In this document: piece after piece, positions 17,882 through 28,923 of the stretch | How positions within the stretch are numbered: the first letter of the stretch is position 1 | Layout of the letters: each line of letters opens with the position of its first letter | Assembly: GCF_003116135.1 (NCBI RefSeq) | Contig: NZ_PDOA01000007.1 | Location: 62,001 to 126,000 of the forward strand | Length of the DNA: 64,000 nt | Source of the DNA: Teichococcus aestuarii | GTDB taxonomy: Bacteria > Pseudomonadota > Alphaproteobacteria > Acetobacterales > Acetobacteraceae | Reading direction: 5' to 3' | Notes under the pieces: model-generated | Database searches by the model: none | Told to the model about the DNA's origin: nothing | What the model saw: the letters and a program-made list of their open reading frames with translations, nothing else | Position numbers and translations under genes: made by a program

Positions 17882-19991
17882 CCGCCTCGCTGGGGCTGAA
17901 GGCGGTCGGCGGCATGCTGTCGTCGCGCAGCACCCGCTCCGCCGGCAGGCTGATGCGGCAGGTCAGGACGTTGCCGGCTGTGCCCAGCTCGACCCCGCCG
18001 CCCAACTGCCGGCGGATGGTGCTTTCCACCAGCCGCAGCCCGAAGCCGGGCAGGGGCGGCCCGGCCAGGGCCGGTCCGCCATGCTCCGCCCAGAGCAGGG
18101 TCAGCCGGCCCTCCCGCACGAACCAGGACAGTTCCACCCGCCCGCCCTCGTGCGAGAGGGCGCCGTGCCGGGCGGCATTGCTGGCCAGCTCGTGCAGCAC
18201 CATCGCCAGGGGCTGCACGCTGTGCGCCGCGAGCGTCAGTGGCGGCCCCTGCCGCAGGACGCGCTTCCCCGCCTGGTAGGCGGCCAGGGTTTCGTGCAGC
18301 AGGGCATGCCACTCGCCGCCGCTCCAGCGCTCCCGCGCCAGCAGGGTGTGCGCCTTGGCCAGGGCACCGACCCGGCCGCGCACCGCCTCGGCGAAGTCGG
18401 CCGGGTCGTCGGCCCGGCTCATGCGCAGCAGCGACTGCACCACGGTCAGCACGTTGCGCGCGCGGTGGTCCACCTCGCTCACCAACACCTGCTCGCGCTC
18501 GATCGCCTTCTGCGCGGCGGTGATGTCCATCACCACGCCGCTGAGCCGGGCCGGGCGGCCGTCGGCCTCGCGCTCCACCACCGCGCCCTGGCTGCGCAGC
18601 CAGCGCACCGTGCCTTCCGGGCGGAGGATGCGGAACTTCACGTCGTAGAGGTCGGGGCCATCCGGCGCCAGCGCGGCGGCGATGGTCGCGCGCAGGCGGG
18701 GCCGATCCTCGGGATGGGTTGCCGCCAGCAGCGCCGCGTGGTCCCCGAGGCTGCCGGGCGGGCGGCCATAGAGCGCCTCCCGCCCCGGGGAGCCGGTGAG
18801 GGTGTCGCCCGCCGCCTCCCATTCCCATGTGGCGATCCGGCCCGCCTTCAGGGCGCGCGCCAGCCGCGCCTCGCTCTCGGCCAGGGCGGCGGTCCGGCGT
18901 TGCAGCGCCTGGCTGGCCTCGGCCAGGGCGGCCCCCACATCGTTCAGCTCCCGCACCGGCAGGTTCGGCAGCCGCACCGCGCGGCCCTGGCCCAGCGCCT
19001 TCGCCGCCTCCGCCAGGGCCCGCACCGGCCGGGCGATCCGCCGGGCGAAGAGCAGCGCCAGCAGGACCGCCACCAGCGCCAGGAGCAGGAAGGCCGCACC
19101 CATGAAGGTCCTGGAGGGATAGAGGGCGTCCTCCACCAGCCGCACCGGGGCCAGCACGCCCACCCGCCAGCCGAACAGCTCGGAAACGGCATAGCCCACC
19201 AGCACCCGCTCGCCGGTCAGGCTGCGGGTCTGCCAGAGGGTGGTCTGCTCATCCGCCAGCACCAGCGCGGCGTCGATCCGCTGGCCCTGGAACTCCTCCT
19301 GCCGTTCCGTGCGCGCCATCAGCCGCCCGTCCCTGTCGACCGCCACGGCGATCCAGCCCGGTGGCAGCCGGGCCTGCAGCAACTGCCGGCGCAGCCAGTC
19401 CGGGCTCATGTCAAGGCTCAGCGCCCGAAGCAGCCGGCCCCCCCGCGACACCGGCACGACCAGCCGCAGCGGCGCGCCTTCATCGGCCCGCACCTCCAGG
19501 AAGCCGGGCAGTGTTGGCCTGTCCCCGTCCGCCGCAGCCGTGCCGCGCGGGTCGGCGAAGTGGCCGGCCGGGTCGAGCAGGGTGACGCTGCCGTCCAGCA
19601 GGGTCTCGATGGCGCGCGCCTGGCGGGCGAATCCCTCCAGCATGGATGGCTCCGGCACGGCCTCGTCCAGTTCCGGCGAGGCGGCGAGCGCCTGCAGCGC
19701 GGCAATGCGGCTCGCCAGATCCCGCTCCAGCACGATGGTGATGGCCCGGGCGCGGTCATGCGCGGCGCGCCACAGGCGCTCCCGCTCGGCCTCGAACAGG
19801 CCGTGCAGCATCAACCCGGAGAGCAACACGACCGGCACCAGCAGCACGAAGCACAGCAGGAACAGATAGAAGGCGAGGGAGCGCCTGGGGCGGCGCCCGA
19901 CGGCGCCCGGTGCTGGCCGCCCCCGGCCCGGTCCTAGGGATGGATCGGGCAAGGGCATCTCCGGCAAAGCCGGGCCGGGCGATTCGCCCAC
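17862..19991 (-). CDS. membrane HWE-family sensor histidine kinase with PAS domain
   Basis: A 709-residue sensor kinase. A transmembrane segment lies at about residues 38-65. A periplasmic region that looks like a dCache/Cache sensor follows, with a second segment at about 292-315, then HAMP-like sequence ('ARPVRALAEAAKALGQG'). A PAS/PAC region contains 'ATHPEDRPRLRATIAAAL'. The kinase core is HWE-type: H-box 'SEVDHRARNVL' near residue 505, N-box 'HELASNAARHGAL', and 'LLWAEHGGP', the W-x-E motif that names the family. GTG at 19991 has AAGGCGGAG upstream; an ATG 11 codons later is possible. No response regulator is adjacent. HWE kinases commonly feed the PhyR general stress pathway or single-domain receivers; the receiver at 50895 is distant. 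Confidence 0.87.
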   Translation of the reverse strand: MGESPGPALPEMPLPDPSLGPGRGRPAPGAVGRRPRRSLAFYLFLLCFVLLVPVVLLSGLMLHGLFEAERERLWRAAHDRARAITIVLERDLASRIAALQALAASPELDEAVPEPSMLEGFARQARAIETLLDGSVTLLDPAGHFADPRGTAAADGDRPTLPGFLEVRADEGAPLRLVVPVSRGGRLLRALSLDMSPDWLRRQLLQARLPPGWIAVAVDRDGRLMARTERQEEFQGQRIDAALVLADEQTTLWQTRSLTGERVLVGYAVSELFGWRVGVLAPVRLVEDALYPSRTFMGAAFLLLALVAVLLALLFARRIARPVRALAEAAKALGQGRAVRLPNLPVRELNDVGAALAEASQALQRRTAALAESEARLARALKAGRIATWEWEAAGDTLTGSPGREALYGRPPGSLGDHAALLAATHPEDRPRLRATIAAALAPDGPDLYDVKFRILRPEGTVRWLRSQGAVVEREADGRPARLSGVVMDITAAQKAIEREQVLVSEVDHRARNVLTVVQSLLRMSRADDPADFAEAVRGRVGALAKAHTLLARERWSGGEWHALLHETLAAYQAGKRVLRQGPPLTLAAHSVQPLAMVLHELASNAARHGALSHEGGRVELSWFVREGRLTLLWAEHGGPALAGPPLPGFGLRLVESTIRRQLGGGVELGTAGNVLTCRISLPAERVLRDDSMPPTAFSPSEAAIARFG

Positions 19992-20187
19992 CCGCTCCGC
20001 CTTGCATGGCGGCTACCCTGTGCTTCCACCCGGCCCCCTTTCTGGAAGGTCTGGTGCCGCTCAGCCTCTGCCCGGCGACACGGTCAGTGTGATCGTACTC
20101 GCTTTGCCACGCAGTCTCGACATCCGAATGCTATAAATCCGCGAGACAATTTTCAACCTGGGCGTTCCTGCCCCGGTGCTTCTTTCC

Positions 20188-20928
20188 TCAATGGCCGGTT
20201 TCCGAGCGGCCGGCGGCGATCGCCGCGCGCATCCGCGCCACGGCGCCCGGCAGCCCCTCGAACACCGCGGCGCCGATCAGGAAGTGGCCGATGCTCACCT
20301 CCTCCACCTGCGGGATGGCGGCGATGCCGACCACGCTTTCATAGTCCAGCCCATGCCCGGCATGGCAGGCGAGGCCGAGGCCGGCGGCGTGCCCGGCGGC
20401 GGCGCGCAGCCGGGCGAGGAGCGGGCCGCGCGCCCCGGGCGCGGTGTCGGCATAGGTGCCGGTGTGCAGCTCGATCGCCTGCGCGCCGAGCGCGGCCACC
20501 GCGTCGATCTGCGCCGGGTCGGGCTCCACGAAGAGCGAGACCTCGATGCCGGCGCCCGCGAGCCGGTGCACCGCCTCGGCCAGGGAAGGGCCGGCGCGCA
20601 GCACGTCGAGCCCGCCCTCGGTGGTCAGCTCGGCGCGCTTCTCCGGCACCAGGCAGCAGGCGGCGGGGGCGAGGGAGAGGGCGATGCCCACCATCTCCTC
20701 GGTGGCCGCCATCTCGAAGTTCAGCCGCAGCCCCGGCTCGGCCGCCATGCGGCGGGCATCCTCGTCACGGATGTGGCGCCGGTCCTCGCGCAGATGGATG
20801 GTGATGCCGTCCGCCCCGGCGGCAAGGCAGGCGCGCGCCGCCTCCACCGGGCAGGGGAAGCGGCCGCCCCGCGCGTTGCGCAGCGTGGCGACGTGGTCGA
20901 CATTGACCGAAAGGCGCAGCGGCTTCAC
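20188..20928 (-). CDS. pdxJ: pyridoxine 5'-phosphate synthase
   Basis: PdxJ of 246 residues, normal length. It condenses 3-amino-1-hydroxyacetone 1-phosphate with 1-deoxy-D-xylulose 5-phosphate to form pyridoxine 5'-phosphate. Diagnostic blocks are 'LSVNVDHVATLRNARGG', 'GADGITIHLREDRRHI', 'CLVPEKRAELTTEGGLDV' and 'SIGHFLIGAAVFEGL'. The GTG at 20928 is chosen: it overlaps the pdxA stop as GTGA and stands nine bases after GAGGAG, whereas the GTG two codons earlier is too close to that site. It is co-translated with pdxA, which makes the preceding intermediate. Confidence 0.95.
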   Translation of the reverse strand: MKPLRLSVNVDHVATLRNARGGRFPCPVEAARACLAAGADGITIHLREDRRHIRDEDARRMAAEPGLRLNFEMAATEEMVGIALSLAPAACCLVPEKRAELTTEGGLDVLRAGPSLAEAVHRLAGAGIEVSLFVEPDPAQIDAVAALGAQAIELHTGTYADTAPGARGPLLARLRAAAGHAAGLGLACHAGHGLDYESVVGIAAIPQVEEVSIGHFLIGAAVFEGLPGAVARMRAAIAAGRSETGH

Positions 20929-21914
20929 GGACACTCTCTCCTCTGGCGATGCGCGGCGAGCTCTGCGGCCAGCCGCAGCGCGGCGATCAGGCTGCCGGGA
21001 TCGGCCCGGTCCTGGCCGGCGATGTCGAGCGCCGTGCCGTGGTCCGGGCTGGTGCGGACCACCGACAGGCCGAGGGTGACGTTCACCCCGCCATGCATGT
21101 CGAGCGTCTTCACCGGGATCAGCGCCTGGTCGTGATACATGCCGAGCGCCGCGTCGTAGCCGGCGCGGGCCTGGGGGGTGAACAGCGTGTCGGCCGGGTA
21201 GGGGCCGCGCGCGTCGATACCCCAGGCGCGCAGCGCGGCCACGGCGGGGGCGACGATGTCGCGGTCCTCCGTGCCCATGGTGCCGTCCTCGCCGGCATGG
21301 GGGTTCAGCCCGGCCAGCGCCAGACGCGGCGCGGCGATGCCGAAATCCTGGCGCAGCCCGGCCGCCGTGGCGCGGCCGATGGCGACGATCCTCTCCACCG
21401 TCAGGCTCTCGATGGCGCTGCGCAGCGACTGGTGGATGGTGACCGGCACGGCGCGCAGCCCGGCGGCGGTCAGCAGCATCACCGGCGGGCCGTCTCCCGG
21501 CGCCAGGGCGGCGAGGAACTCGGTGTGGCCGGGGTGGCGGAAGCCGGCGGCGGTGAGCACGGATTTCTGGATCGGGTTGGTCACCACCCCGCCCACGCGC
21601 CCTTCGAGGGCCAGCGCCACGGCCCGCTCGATGGCGGCGATGACGGGGGGCGCGTTGCGCGCATCCGGCCGGCCGGGCCGCACGGGGGCGGCCAGCGGCA
21701 GCGGCAGCACCGGCAGGGCCTCCCGGAACAGGCCAGCAGCCTCCGCCGGCTCCGTCACCGTGCGGGTGGGGATGCCGGGCAGCAGCGCCACGTCGCCCAG
21801 GAACAGGAAGGCCGGGCCGCTCTCCCGCAGCGCCGCCCAGGCGCGCGCCGCGATCTCGCCGCCGATCCCGGCGGGTTCGCCCATCGTCAGGGCCAGGGGC
21901 GGCGGTAGGGTCAT
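20925..21914 (-). CDS. pdxA: 4-hydroxythreonine-4-phosphate dehydrogenase
   Basis: PdxA of 329 residues. It oxidises 4-phosphohydroxy-L-threonine, giving the amino-ketone substrate of PdxJ. Diagnostic blocks are 'PLALTMGEPAGIGGEIAARA', 'GVVTNPIQKSVL', 'FRHPGHTEFLA', 'GLNPHAGEDGTMGTED', 'AALGMYHDQALIPVKTL' and 'VRTSPDHGTALDIAG'; the metal-binding His residues fall in these blocks. The Met at 21914 matches the usual family start; another Met five codons upstream is possible and neither has a strong ribosome site. Together with pdxJ it forms the core of DXP-dependent vitamin B6 synthesis. Confidence 0.93.
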   Translation of the reverse strand: MTLPPPLALTMGEPAGIGGEIAARAWAALRESGPAFLFLGDVALLPGIPTRTVTEPAEAAGLFREALPVLPLPLAAPVRPGRPDARNAPPVIAAIERAVALALEGRVGGVVTNPIQKSVLTAAGFRHPGHTEFLAALAPGDGPPVMLLTAAGLRAVPVTIHQSLRSAIESLTVERIVAIGRATAAGLRQDFGIAAPRLALAGLNPHAGEDGTMGTEDRDIVAPAVAALRAWGIDARGPYPADTLFTPQARAGYDAALGMYHDQALIPVKTLDMHGGVNVTLGLSVVRTSPDHGTALDIAGQDRADPGSLIAALRLAAELAAHRQRRECP

Positions 21915-21987
21915 GGGAAGAGTCGGCATCCGGCGTGTGGTGGCAGCATGGGCCACCACGCGCCGGCAGGCGTCAAGGCCGGTGGTG

Positions 21988-22875
21988 TCAGCGCAGGCCC
22001 GCGAAGGTGTCGCAGGCGGCCAGCTCGCCACGCTCCAGCCCGGTGCGGAACCAGCGCACCCGGTCCTGCGAGGAGCCGTGGGTGAAGCTCTCGGGCTGCA
22101 CCTGGCCCTGGGCACGGCGTTGCAGGCGGTCGTCGCCCACGGCGGCGGCGGCGTTCAGCCCTTCCTCCACGTCGCCCTTCTCCAGGATGGCGCGCGCCTG
22201 GTCGGCCTGCCTGGCCCAGAGCCCGGCGAAGCAATCGGCCTGCAGCTCCACCCGCACCTGGATGGCGTTGGCCTCCGTCTGCTCGCCCGCCTGCTGCTGC
22301 AGGGAGCGCGTCAGGTCGAGGATGCCGAGCTGCTGCTGCACATGGTGCCCCACCTCATGCGCCACGATGTAGGCGGCGGCGAAATCGCCATTGGCGCCGA
22401 GCTGGCGCTGCAGCTGTGCCATGAAGTCGAGGTCGATGTAGATGCGCTGGTCGTTCGGGCAGTAGAACGGGCCGACCTGGGACTGCGCCGCGCCGCAGCC
22501 GGACTGCACGGCGCCGTTGAACAGCACCAGCACCGGGTCCTGGTAGGGCCGGCCGAGCTGGCGGAACTGCGCCTTCCAGACCAGCTCCGTGTCGCCCAGC
22601 ACCTGGGCGACGAAGCGGCGTTCCGCATCGCCGCCGGCGGTGGCCTCGCCGCCCGGGCCGGGGCGGGCCTGCTGGGTCTGCTGGGTCTGCTGCGTGGGCA
22701 CGCCGCCCTCATCCATGAACAGCACGGAAGGGTCGATGCCCAGCGCCAGGCAGATCACCACCAGCACCACGCCGCCCAGCCCGCCGCCCACGGCGAGGCC
22801 CCGGCCGCCGCCCCGGCTGCCACCCTGGCCCCGCCGATCCTCGATATTCCGGCTTTCCGGACCATCCAGCCGCAT
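21988..22875 (-). CDS. YpfJ/KPN_02809 family neutral zinc metallopeptidase
   Basis: A 295-residue membrane-anchored protein. The N-terminus is charged and Gly/Arg-rich. One transmembrane segment follows at about residues 28-46, then a Gln/Thr-rich stretch ('QQTQQTQQ'), then the peptidase domain. 'AYIVAHEVGHHVQQQ' (about residues 168-182) is the zinc-binding HExxH, and 'VRVELQADCFAGLWA' supplies the third ligand region. The C-terminal 'FTHGSSQDRVRWFRTGL' is a family hallmark. The catalytic domain probably faces the periplasm. The biological substrate is unknown in the whole family. Monocistronic. Confidence 0.9.
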   Translation of the reverse strand: MRLDGPESRNIEDRRGQGGSRGGGRGLAVGGGLGGVVLVVICLALGIDPSVLFMDEGGVPTQQTQQTQQARPGPGGEATAGGDAERRFVAQVLGDTELVWKAQFRQLGRPYQDPVLVLFNGAVQSGCGAAQSQVGPFYCPNDQRIYIDLDFMAQLQRQLGANGDFAAAYIVAHEVGHHVQQQLGILDLTRSLQQQAGEQTEANAIQVRVELQADCFAGLWARQADQARAILEKGDVEEGLNAAAAVGDDRLQRRAQGQVQPESFTHGSSQDRVRWFRTGLERGELAACDTFAGLR

Positions 22876-22962
22876 TGTCGTTCATCCTTGTTCCGCCGGC
22901 GGCGCACCGGCCATTGGCAACGCGCGGCCATGGGCCCGGTTGCGTGAGCGGTCAAGGTGCGG

Positions 22963-24303
22963 TCAAGGGGCGGGGCTCGCGTGCTCCTCGGCGGCGGCGG
23001 CCAGCGGCAGGCCGCCGCGCGCGCAGGCCTCGCCCAGCAGCAGCAGGGCGGGGCCGTCCTCCACCCAGCCCTGCGCCTGCCGCGCCACCTCGGCGAAGCT
23101 GCCGCGCAGCACGCGCTGCCGCGACGTGCCGCCGCGCTCGATGAAGGCCGCCGGCTGCGAAGGGTCGCCCCCCGCCGCCACGATGCCCGCGAACAGCGCC
23201 GGCAGGGTGGTGACGCCCATATAGACCGCGACCGTCTGCCCCGGCTGGGCCAGGCTGGCAAAGTTCACATCCAGCCGGCCCTCCCGCGTGTGGCCGGTGA
23301 CGAGGGTGAGGCTGCGGGCGGCGTCGCGGTGGGTGAGGGGAATGCCCGCCTGCGCGGCGCAGGCCAGCGCCGCGGTGATGCCGGGCACCACCTCGCAGAC
23401 AAGGCCGGCGGCCTCCACCGCCTCCTTCTCCTCGCCGCCGCGGCCGAAGATGAAGGGGTCGCCGCCCTTCAGCCGCACGACCTTCATGCCCTCCCGCGCC
23501 AGGCGGACCAGCAGCGCGTTGATCTCCGCCTGCGGCACGCAGTGATGCGACCGCACCTTGCCGACATAGATGCGCCGCGCGTCGCGCCGCGCCATCTCCA
23601 GCACCTCCGCCGGCACCAGGCGGTCATGCACGATGACATCGGCCTCGCCCAGCAGGCGCAGCGCGCGCAGGGTGAGGAGGTCGGCGGCGCCCGGCCCGGC
23701 GCCGACCAGATGCACGCTGCCGGCCGGCGCCGCCTCGGCCGCATCCAGCGCGGCGGCGAAGGCGGCGCGCGCCTCGGCCTCGCGCCCGGCCTCGGCCAGT
23801 TGCGCGGCGGGGCCGGTCAGCGCGGCGTCGAGGAAGCGGCGGCGCGCAGCGAGGTCGGGCAGGCGGGCGCGCACGGCGCGCTGGAAGTGCCGCGCCAGCG
23901 CCGCCACCCGCCCGAGGCCCGGCGCCAGCACCGTCTCGATCCGCTGCCGCACCATGCGCACCAGCGCCGGCGCCGCGCCGCCCGAGCCGATGGCGATGGT
24001 GATCGGGTCGCGGTCCACGATGGCGGGGGTGATGAAGCCGCACAGCTCCGGCCGGTCCACCACGTTCACCGGGATGCCGCGGGCGCGGCAGGCTTCCGCC
24101 AGGGCGCGCAGATCCTCTTCCGGCGCGCCGGCGGCGCAGGCCAGCGCGATGCCTTCCAGCAGCGCGGGCGAGAAGCGGGCGGCATGGCGCGGGCGGGCGC
24201 CGGCGGCGGCGAGCAGCGCGGCCTTGGCCTCCAGCGCCTCGCCGGCGCCCAGCAGCAGCACGTCGCGGCCCTGGAGGTCCAGGAAGATGGGGAAGTGGCG
24301 CAT
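22963..24303 (-). CDS. cysG: siroheme synthase (precorrin-2 dehydrogenase / uroporphyrinogen-III C-methyltransferase)
   Basis: A 446-residue bifunctional enzyme. Residues 1 to about 190 are the NAD-dependent precorrin-2 dehydrogenase/ferrochelatase part, starting 'MRHFPIFLDLQGRDVLLLGA'. From about residue 195 comes the SAM-dependent methyltransferase, with 'VHLVGAGPGAADLLTLRALR', 'VVRLKGGDPFIFGRGGEE' and 'VVPGITAALACAAQAGIPLT'. The nucleotide-binding loop of the first domain is GAGEALEAK where many homologues have GGGxVAxRK. It makes siroheme for sulfite and nitrite reductases. No such reductase is in the window. It stands alone, 62 bp from glpK. Confidence 0.93.
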   Translation of the reverse strand: MRHFPIFLDLQGRDVLLLGAGEALEAKAALLAAAGARPRHAARFSPALLEGIALACAAGAPEEDLRALAEACRARGIPVNVVDRPELCGFITPAIVDRDPITIAIGSGGAAPALVRMVRQRIETVLAPGLGRVAALARHFQRAVRARLPDLAARRRFLDAALTGPAAQLAEAGREAEARAAFAAALDAAEAAPAGSVHLVGAGPGAADLLTLRALRLLGEADVIVHDRLVPAEVLEMARRDARRIYVGKVRSHHCVPQAEINALLVRLAREGMKVVRLKGGDPFIFGRGGEEKEAVEAAGLVCEVVPGITAALACAAQAGIPLTHRDAARSLTLVTGHTREGRLDVNFASLAQPGQTVAVYMGVTTLPALFAGIVAAGGDPSQPAAFIERGGTSRQRVLRGSFAEVARQAQGWVEDGPALLLLGEACARGGLPLAAAAEEHASPAP

Positions 24304-24365
24304 GGTCGCCCGTCCTTACGCGGCCTGCACGCGGCGGGGCAACAGGCGGCGGCCCGCGCCCTTGC

Positions 24366-25883
<1,518 letters not shown>

Positions 25884-25968
25884 GCGGTGTGGTGTCCTCC
25901 CGGGTGCTCCGGCGGCCACCATGTCGGCTTCCGGCGCGGCCGTCGAGCCGGGGCGGGAGGGGCGCGGC

Positions 25969-26517
25969 TCAGCCGGGCAGGCGCCAGCGGCCGAGCGGGC
26001 TGCTGTCGGCGCGCAGCACCGCCACCTCGCCGGAGGCGGGGAAGAGGCCTGTCAGCGCGGTGATGTTCACCTGGTGCGTCACCAGCAGGGCGGCGCCGCG
26101 CGGCGCGCGGTCGGCGATCCAGCGGCGCAGCGCGGCGGTGGCCTCCGGCTGCGCCGCGCTGTCCCGGAAGAAGGAATTCAGCGCCGGCAGCGCCTCCACC
26201 GGGCCGAGGCCGAGCAGGCGGGCCGTCTCCAGGCAGCGGCACCACTGGCTGGACCAGACCGGCAGCGCGCCGAGCCCCTGCGCGCGGAAGGCCGCGCCGA
26301 TGCGCGCCGCCTCCTGCTGGCCGGCCTCGGAGAGGTTGCGCTGCGTGGCGCACTCCTCCAGCCGGAAGCCGGGCGGGTCGCCCACGCCAGGGGCCGTGGC
26401 GTGGCGCATCAGCGCCACATGGCCGCCCGCGCGCAGCGCCGCCCAGAGGTCGGGCGCCTCGGCGCGGGCCGTGGCGGAGAAGGCGAGGCCGGCCAGCAGG
26501 GCGCGGCGGCTCACCAT
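25969..26517 (-). CDS. histidine phosphatase family protein, exported
   Basis: A 182-residue phosphoglycerate-mutase-like phosphatase. The N-terminus '[19 protein letters not shown]' is a signal peptide with paired Arg, so periplasmic location is likely. The catalytic motif is '[10 protein letters not shown]' (RHG-type, here RHA), '[15 protein letters not shown]' is the second block, and '[14 protein letters not shown]' gives the catalytic His near the end. Export distinguishes it from glycolytic mutases. It resembles SixA-like or phytase-like secreted phosphatases of unknown substrate. It overlaps the DUF427 gene by 7 bp, so the two are co-transcribed. Confidence 0.85.
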   Translation of the reverse strand: MVSRRALLAGLAFSATARAEAPDLWAALRAGGHVALMRHATAPGVGDPPGFRLEECATQRNLSEAGQQEAARIGAAFRAQGLGALPVWSSQWCRCLETARLLGLGPVEALPALNSFFRDSAAQPEATAALRRWIADRAPRGAALLVTHQVNITALTGLFPASGEVAVLRADSSPLGRWRLPG

Positions 26518-27008
26518 CCGCGCGTGCCCGGCTCGCCCTTGAAGGGGCCGGTGACACGGCTGGTCACCCAGCCGCCATAGAAGCCGCCGGGCTGTGGCCG
26601 CGCCTGCTCCTCCCCCACCCAGCAGGAGTCGACGCGGCCGGCATAGAAGGCGAGGTGGCCGGCGATGGGCCGGAAGGCGGGCACCGGTTCCGGATAGCTC
26701 CAGGCCGCCTCGGGGGCGGTGTGGCCGTCCAGCGCCAGGGTCCAGTAGGCGGCGCGGCCCTTCCACTCGCACCAGGACTGGCCGGGGGCGGGCTGCAGCA
26801 CGCCGGGGCGGATGTCGGCTGGCGGGAAGTAGTAGACGGGCGGGTGGCTGGTCTCCAGCACGCGCCACCCGGCGGTGGTCTCGGCGACCACCTGCCCGGC
26901 GAAGACCACGCGCAGCCGCTCCGGCACCGGCTCCAGCCGGGGCGGACGCGGATAGTCCCACACCGATTCCTGCCCCGGCCCCGGCTCGACGCGCTGCGGA
27001 CGATCCAT
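26511..27008 (-). CDS. DUF427 domain-containing protein
   Basis: A 165-residue protein of the DUF427 family. The characteristic segments are 'LRVVFAGQVVAETTAGWRVL', 'TSHPPVYYFPPADI', 'CEWKGRAAYWTL' and 'HLAFYAGRVD'. The family has a small beta-fold and no established biochemical role. No signal peptide or membrane segment is visible. The Met at 27008 is the only sensible start before the conserved region. It lies upstream of, and overlaps by 7 bp, the exported histidine phosphatase gene. Confidence 0.88.
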   Translation of the reverse strand: MDRPQRVEPGPGQESVWDYPRPPRLEPVPERLRVVFAGQVVAETTAGWRVLETSHPPVYYFPPADIRPGVLQPAPGQSWCEWKGRAAYWTLALDGHTAPEAAWSYPEPVPAFRPIAGHLAFYAGRVDSCWVGEEQARPQPGGFYGGWVTSRVTGPFKGEPGTRGW

Positions 27009-27084
27009 GGCCCTGTTCCCCTTGCCCTGCCTCTCCGCCGCATCTGGGGGCGGCGCGCGGCCTGACCAGGGGCAGGCCGGCGCG

Positions 27085-28284
27085 TCAGGGCGCCTGCACC
27101 AGCGCCACGCCGCCGCGCGCCACCACCCGGCCCCGCTTGACCACCAGCCGGCGCGGCGGGTGGGCCACCACCGCCTCGGCCAGCGTCTCCGCCTCCACCA
27201 GCACCACATCGCCGAAATCGCCGACGCGCAGGCCGTAATGCGGCAGGCGCATCACCGCCGCGCCGCCCTCGGTGCAGACGGAGAGCGCCATCTCCACCTC
27301 GTCGTCGCGCCGGAAGTTGTTGCGCAGGCCGAGCAGCATGGCGCGCTCCAGCATGTCGGCATTGCCGTAGGGGCCCCAGGTGTCGCGGATGCCGTCCGAG
27401 CCCGAGCAGACGCGGATGCCGCGCGCCCGCAGCCGCGCCACGGGCGGCACGGGGCGGCTGGCGGAGCCCGTGGTCATGATGCCGATGTCGAGCGCCGCGA
27501 TCTGGTCGAGCAGCCCGTCCACCATGGCGGTGTCGGCATCGCCCAGGCAGAAGGCGTGGCTGACCACCACCTGCCCCTGCATGCCCAGCGCCAGGGTGCG
27601 CTCGAAGATCAGCTCCAGGCTGAAGGCGCCGAGCAGGCCGGGCTCGTGCAGGTGGATGTCCACCGGCTTGCCGAAGCGCTCGGCCAGGCCGAACACCGCG
27701 TCGAGATGCCCCTTCGGGTCGCGGTCGATGGCGCAGGGGTCGAGGCCGCCCACCACGTCGGCGCCCATGCGCATCCCGGCCTCCAGCAGCGCCAGCGTGC
27801 CCGGGCGCGCCAGCAGGCCGGATTGCGGGAAGGCGACGGTCTCGATGTCCATCGCCTCCCGGTAGGCGTCGCGCGTCGCCAGCACGCCTTCCAGCCCCTC
27901 CAGCCCCAGCTCGGTGTCGATATCGACATGGCTGCGGATATGGGTGGTGCCGTGGCGCAGCGACTGCACCACCTGCCGCGCCGATTGCCGCGCCGGGTCG
28001 ATGCCCCATTCGCGCTTCAGCCGCCGCTCCGTGTCGATCTTGTCGATCAGCGCCGGGCCGGCCTGGTGCGGCCGCCAGCCCATGCCGAGCAGCGACTTGT
28101 CGAGATGGGTGTGCGCCTCGACCAGGCCGGGGATCAGCAGGGCGCCGCCGCCGGCCTCCACCGGCACGCCGGGCGGCGCCGTCACCTCCGGCCCGAGGCC
28201 GGCGATGCGGCCGCCCTGGATCAGCAGGGCGGCGGGGGTGCCGCCCATCGGGCGGATGTCGGTGATCAGCAGATCCTGGGTCAT
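27085..28284 (-). CDS. cytosine deaminase-like amidohydrolase (CodA/AtzC group)
   Basis: A 399-residue amidohydrolase. The metal-binding motif is 'EAHTHLDKSLLG', as in CodA and N-isopropylammelide hydrolase. Further ligands are in 'RSHVDID', 'IHLHEPG', 'VVSHAFCLGD' and the catalytic Asp in 'CSGSDGIRDTWGPYGNADML'. It is a soluble cytoplasmic enzyme that deaminates or hydrolyses a pyrimidine or triazine-like ring. The CodA-type 'HDDVxDPW' loop is replaced by 'SDGIRDTW', so the substrate may not be cytosine. The gene is flanked by short gaps on both sides and has no transporter neighbour. Confidence 0.83.
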   Translation of the reverse strand: MTQDLLITDIRPMGGTPAALLIQGGRIAGLGPEVTAPPGVPVEAGGGALLIPGLVEAHTHLDKSLLGMGWRPHQAGPALIDKIDTERRLKREWGIDPARQSARQVVQSLRHGTTHIRSHVDIDTELGLEGLEGVLATRDAYREAMDIETVAFPQSGLLARPGTLALLEAGMRMGADVVGGLDPCAIDRDPKGHLDAVFGLAERFGKPVDIHLHEPGLLGAFSLELIFERTLALGMQGQVVVSHAFCLGDADTAMVDGLLDQIAALDIGIMTTGSASRPVPPVARLRARGIRVCSGSDGIRDTWGPYGNADMLERAMLLGLRNNFRRDDEVEMALSVCTEGGAAVMRLPHYGLRVGDFGDVVLVEAETLAEAVVAHPPRRLVVKRGRVVARGGVALVQAP

Positions 28285-28342
28285 GGGGCCTTCCGGGGCT
28301 GGCGGCGGCGCCGCGCGGGGACAAAGGGGGTGCGGGGCGCGG

Positions 28343-28738
28343 CTAGCCGGCGGCGAGCCGCAGGAGCAGCAGCGGCGCCGCCAGGCCCAGCACCGCGAAG
28401 GTCAGCGCCATGCCGGCCTGGCGCAGGATCAGCGTCTCCGGCTCGCGCGAGATGCCGATGGCGTGCAGGACCCGGCCCGCCAGCGCCAGGCCGCCCAGCA
28501 GGTGCAGCAGGGCGGGCCCGCTGCCGGCGGCCTCCAGCAGCAGCAGGAGCAGCAGGGTCAGCGGCGCGTATTCGGTGAAGTTGCCCTGCGCCCGGCTGGC
28601 CCGCAGCAGCCGGACATCCTCGCCGAGCCCGAGCGCCACGCGCGCGGCCAGCCGCGCGCGGATCACCAGCAGGGAGAGCGCCAGCAGCAGCAGCCCGGAG
28701 AGGGCGGCGTAGAGGGAGGTGACGGGCAGCGCGGTCAT
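28343..28738 (-). CDS. MAPEG family membrane protein
   Basis: A 131-residue integral membrane protein with four hydrophobic segments. The family motif 'RASRAQGNFTEYAPLTLLLL' is clear, at about residues 46-65. MAPEG proteins include glutathione transferases and peroxidases, and bacterial members of this size are often called YecN-like. No residue pattern allows a firm enzymatic assignment. The Met at 28738 precedes the first membrane helix directly. It faces a divergent flavin reductase gene across 185 bp. Confidence 0.85.
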   Translation of the reverse strand: MTALPVTSLYAALSGLLLLALSLLVIRARLAARVALGLGEDVRLLRASRAQGNFTEYAPLTLLLLLLLEAAGSGPALLHLLGGLALAGRVLHAIGISREPETLILRQAGMALTFAVLGLAAPLLLLRLAAG

Positions 28739-28923
28739 GCGGCGGGCAGGCTCCGGCAGGGCCAGGACGGCGTCGGGGGTGGGGCCGCGGCCACGCCCTG
28801 GCGCGCCCGGCCCGGGCACGGTATGCGATTCCCGCAGGCCCTGCCAGGAGGGGGCGGAACCGCCCCGGCCCGCGCGCCCGCCCATCCCCTCCCGACCCTC
28901 CCCACCCAGCCCAGGGCCGCCGC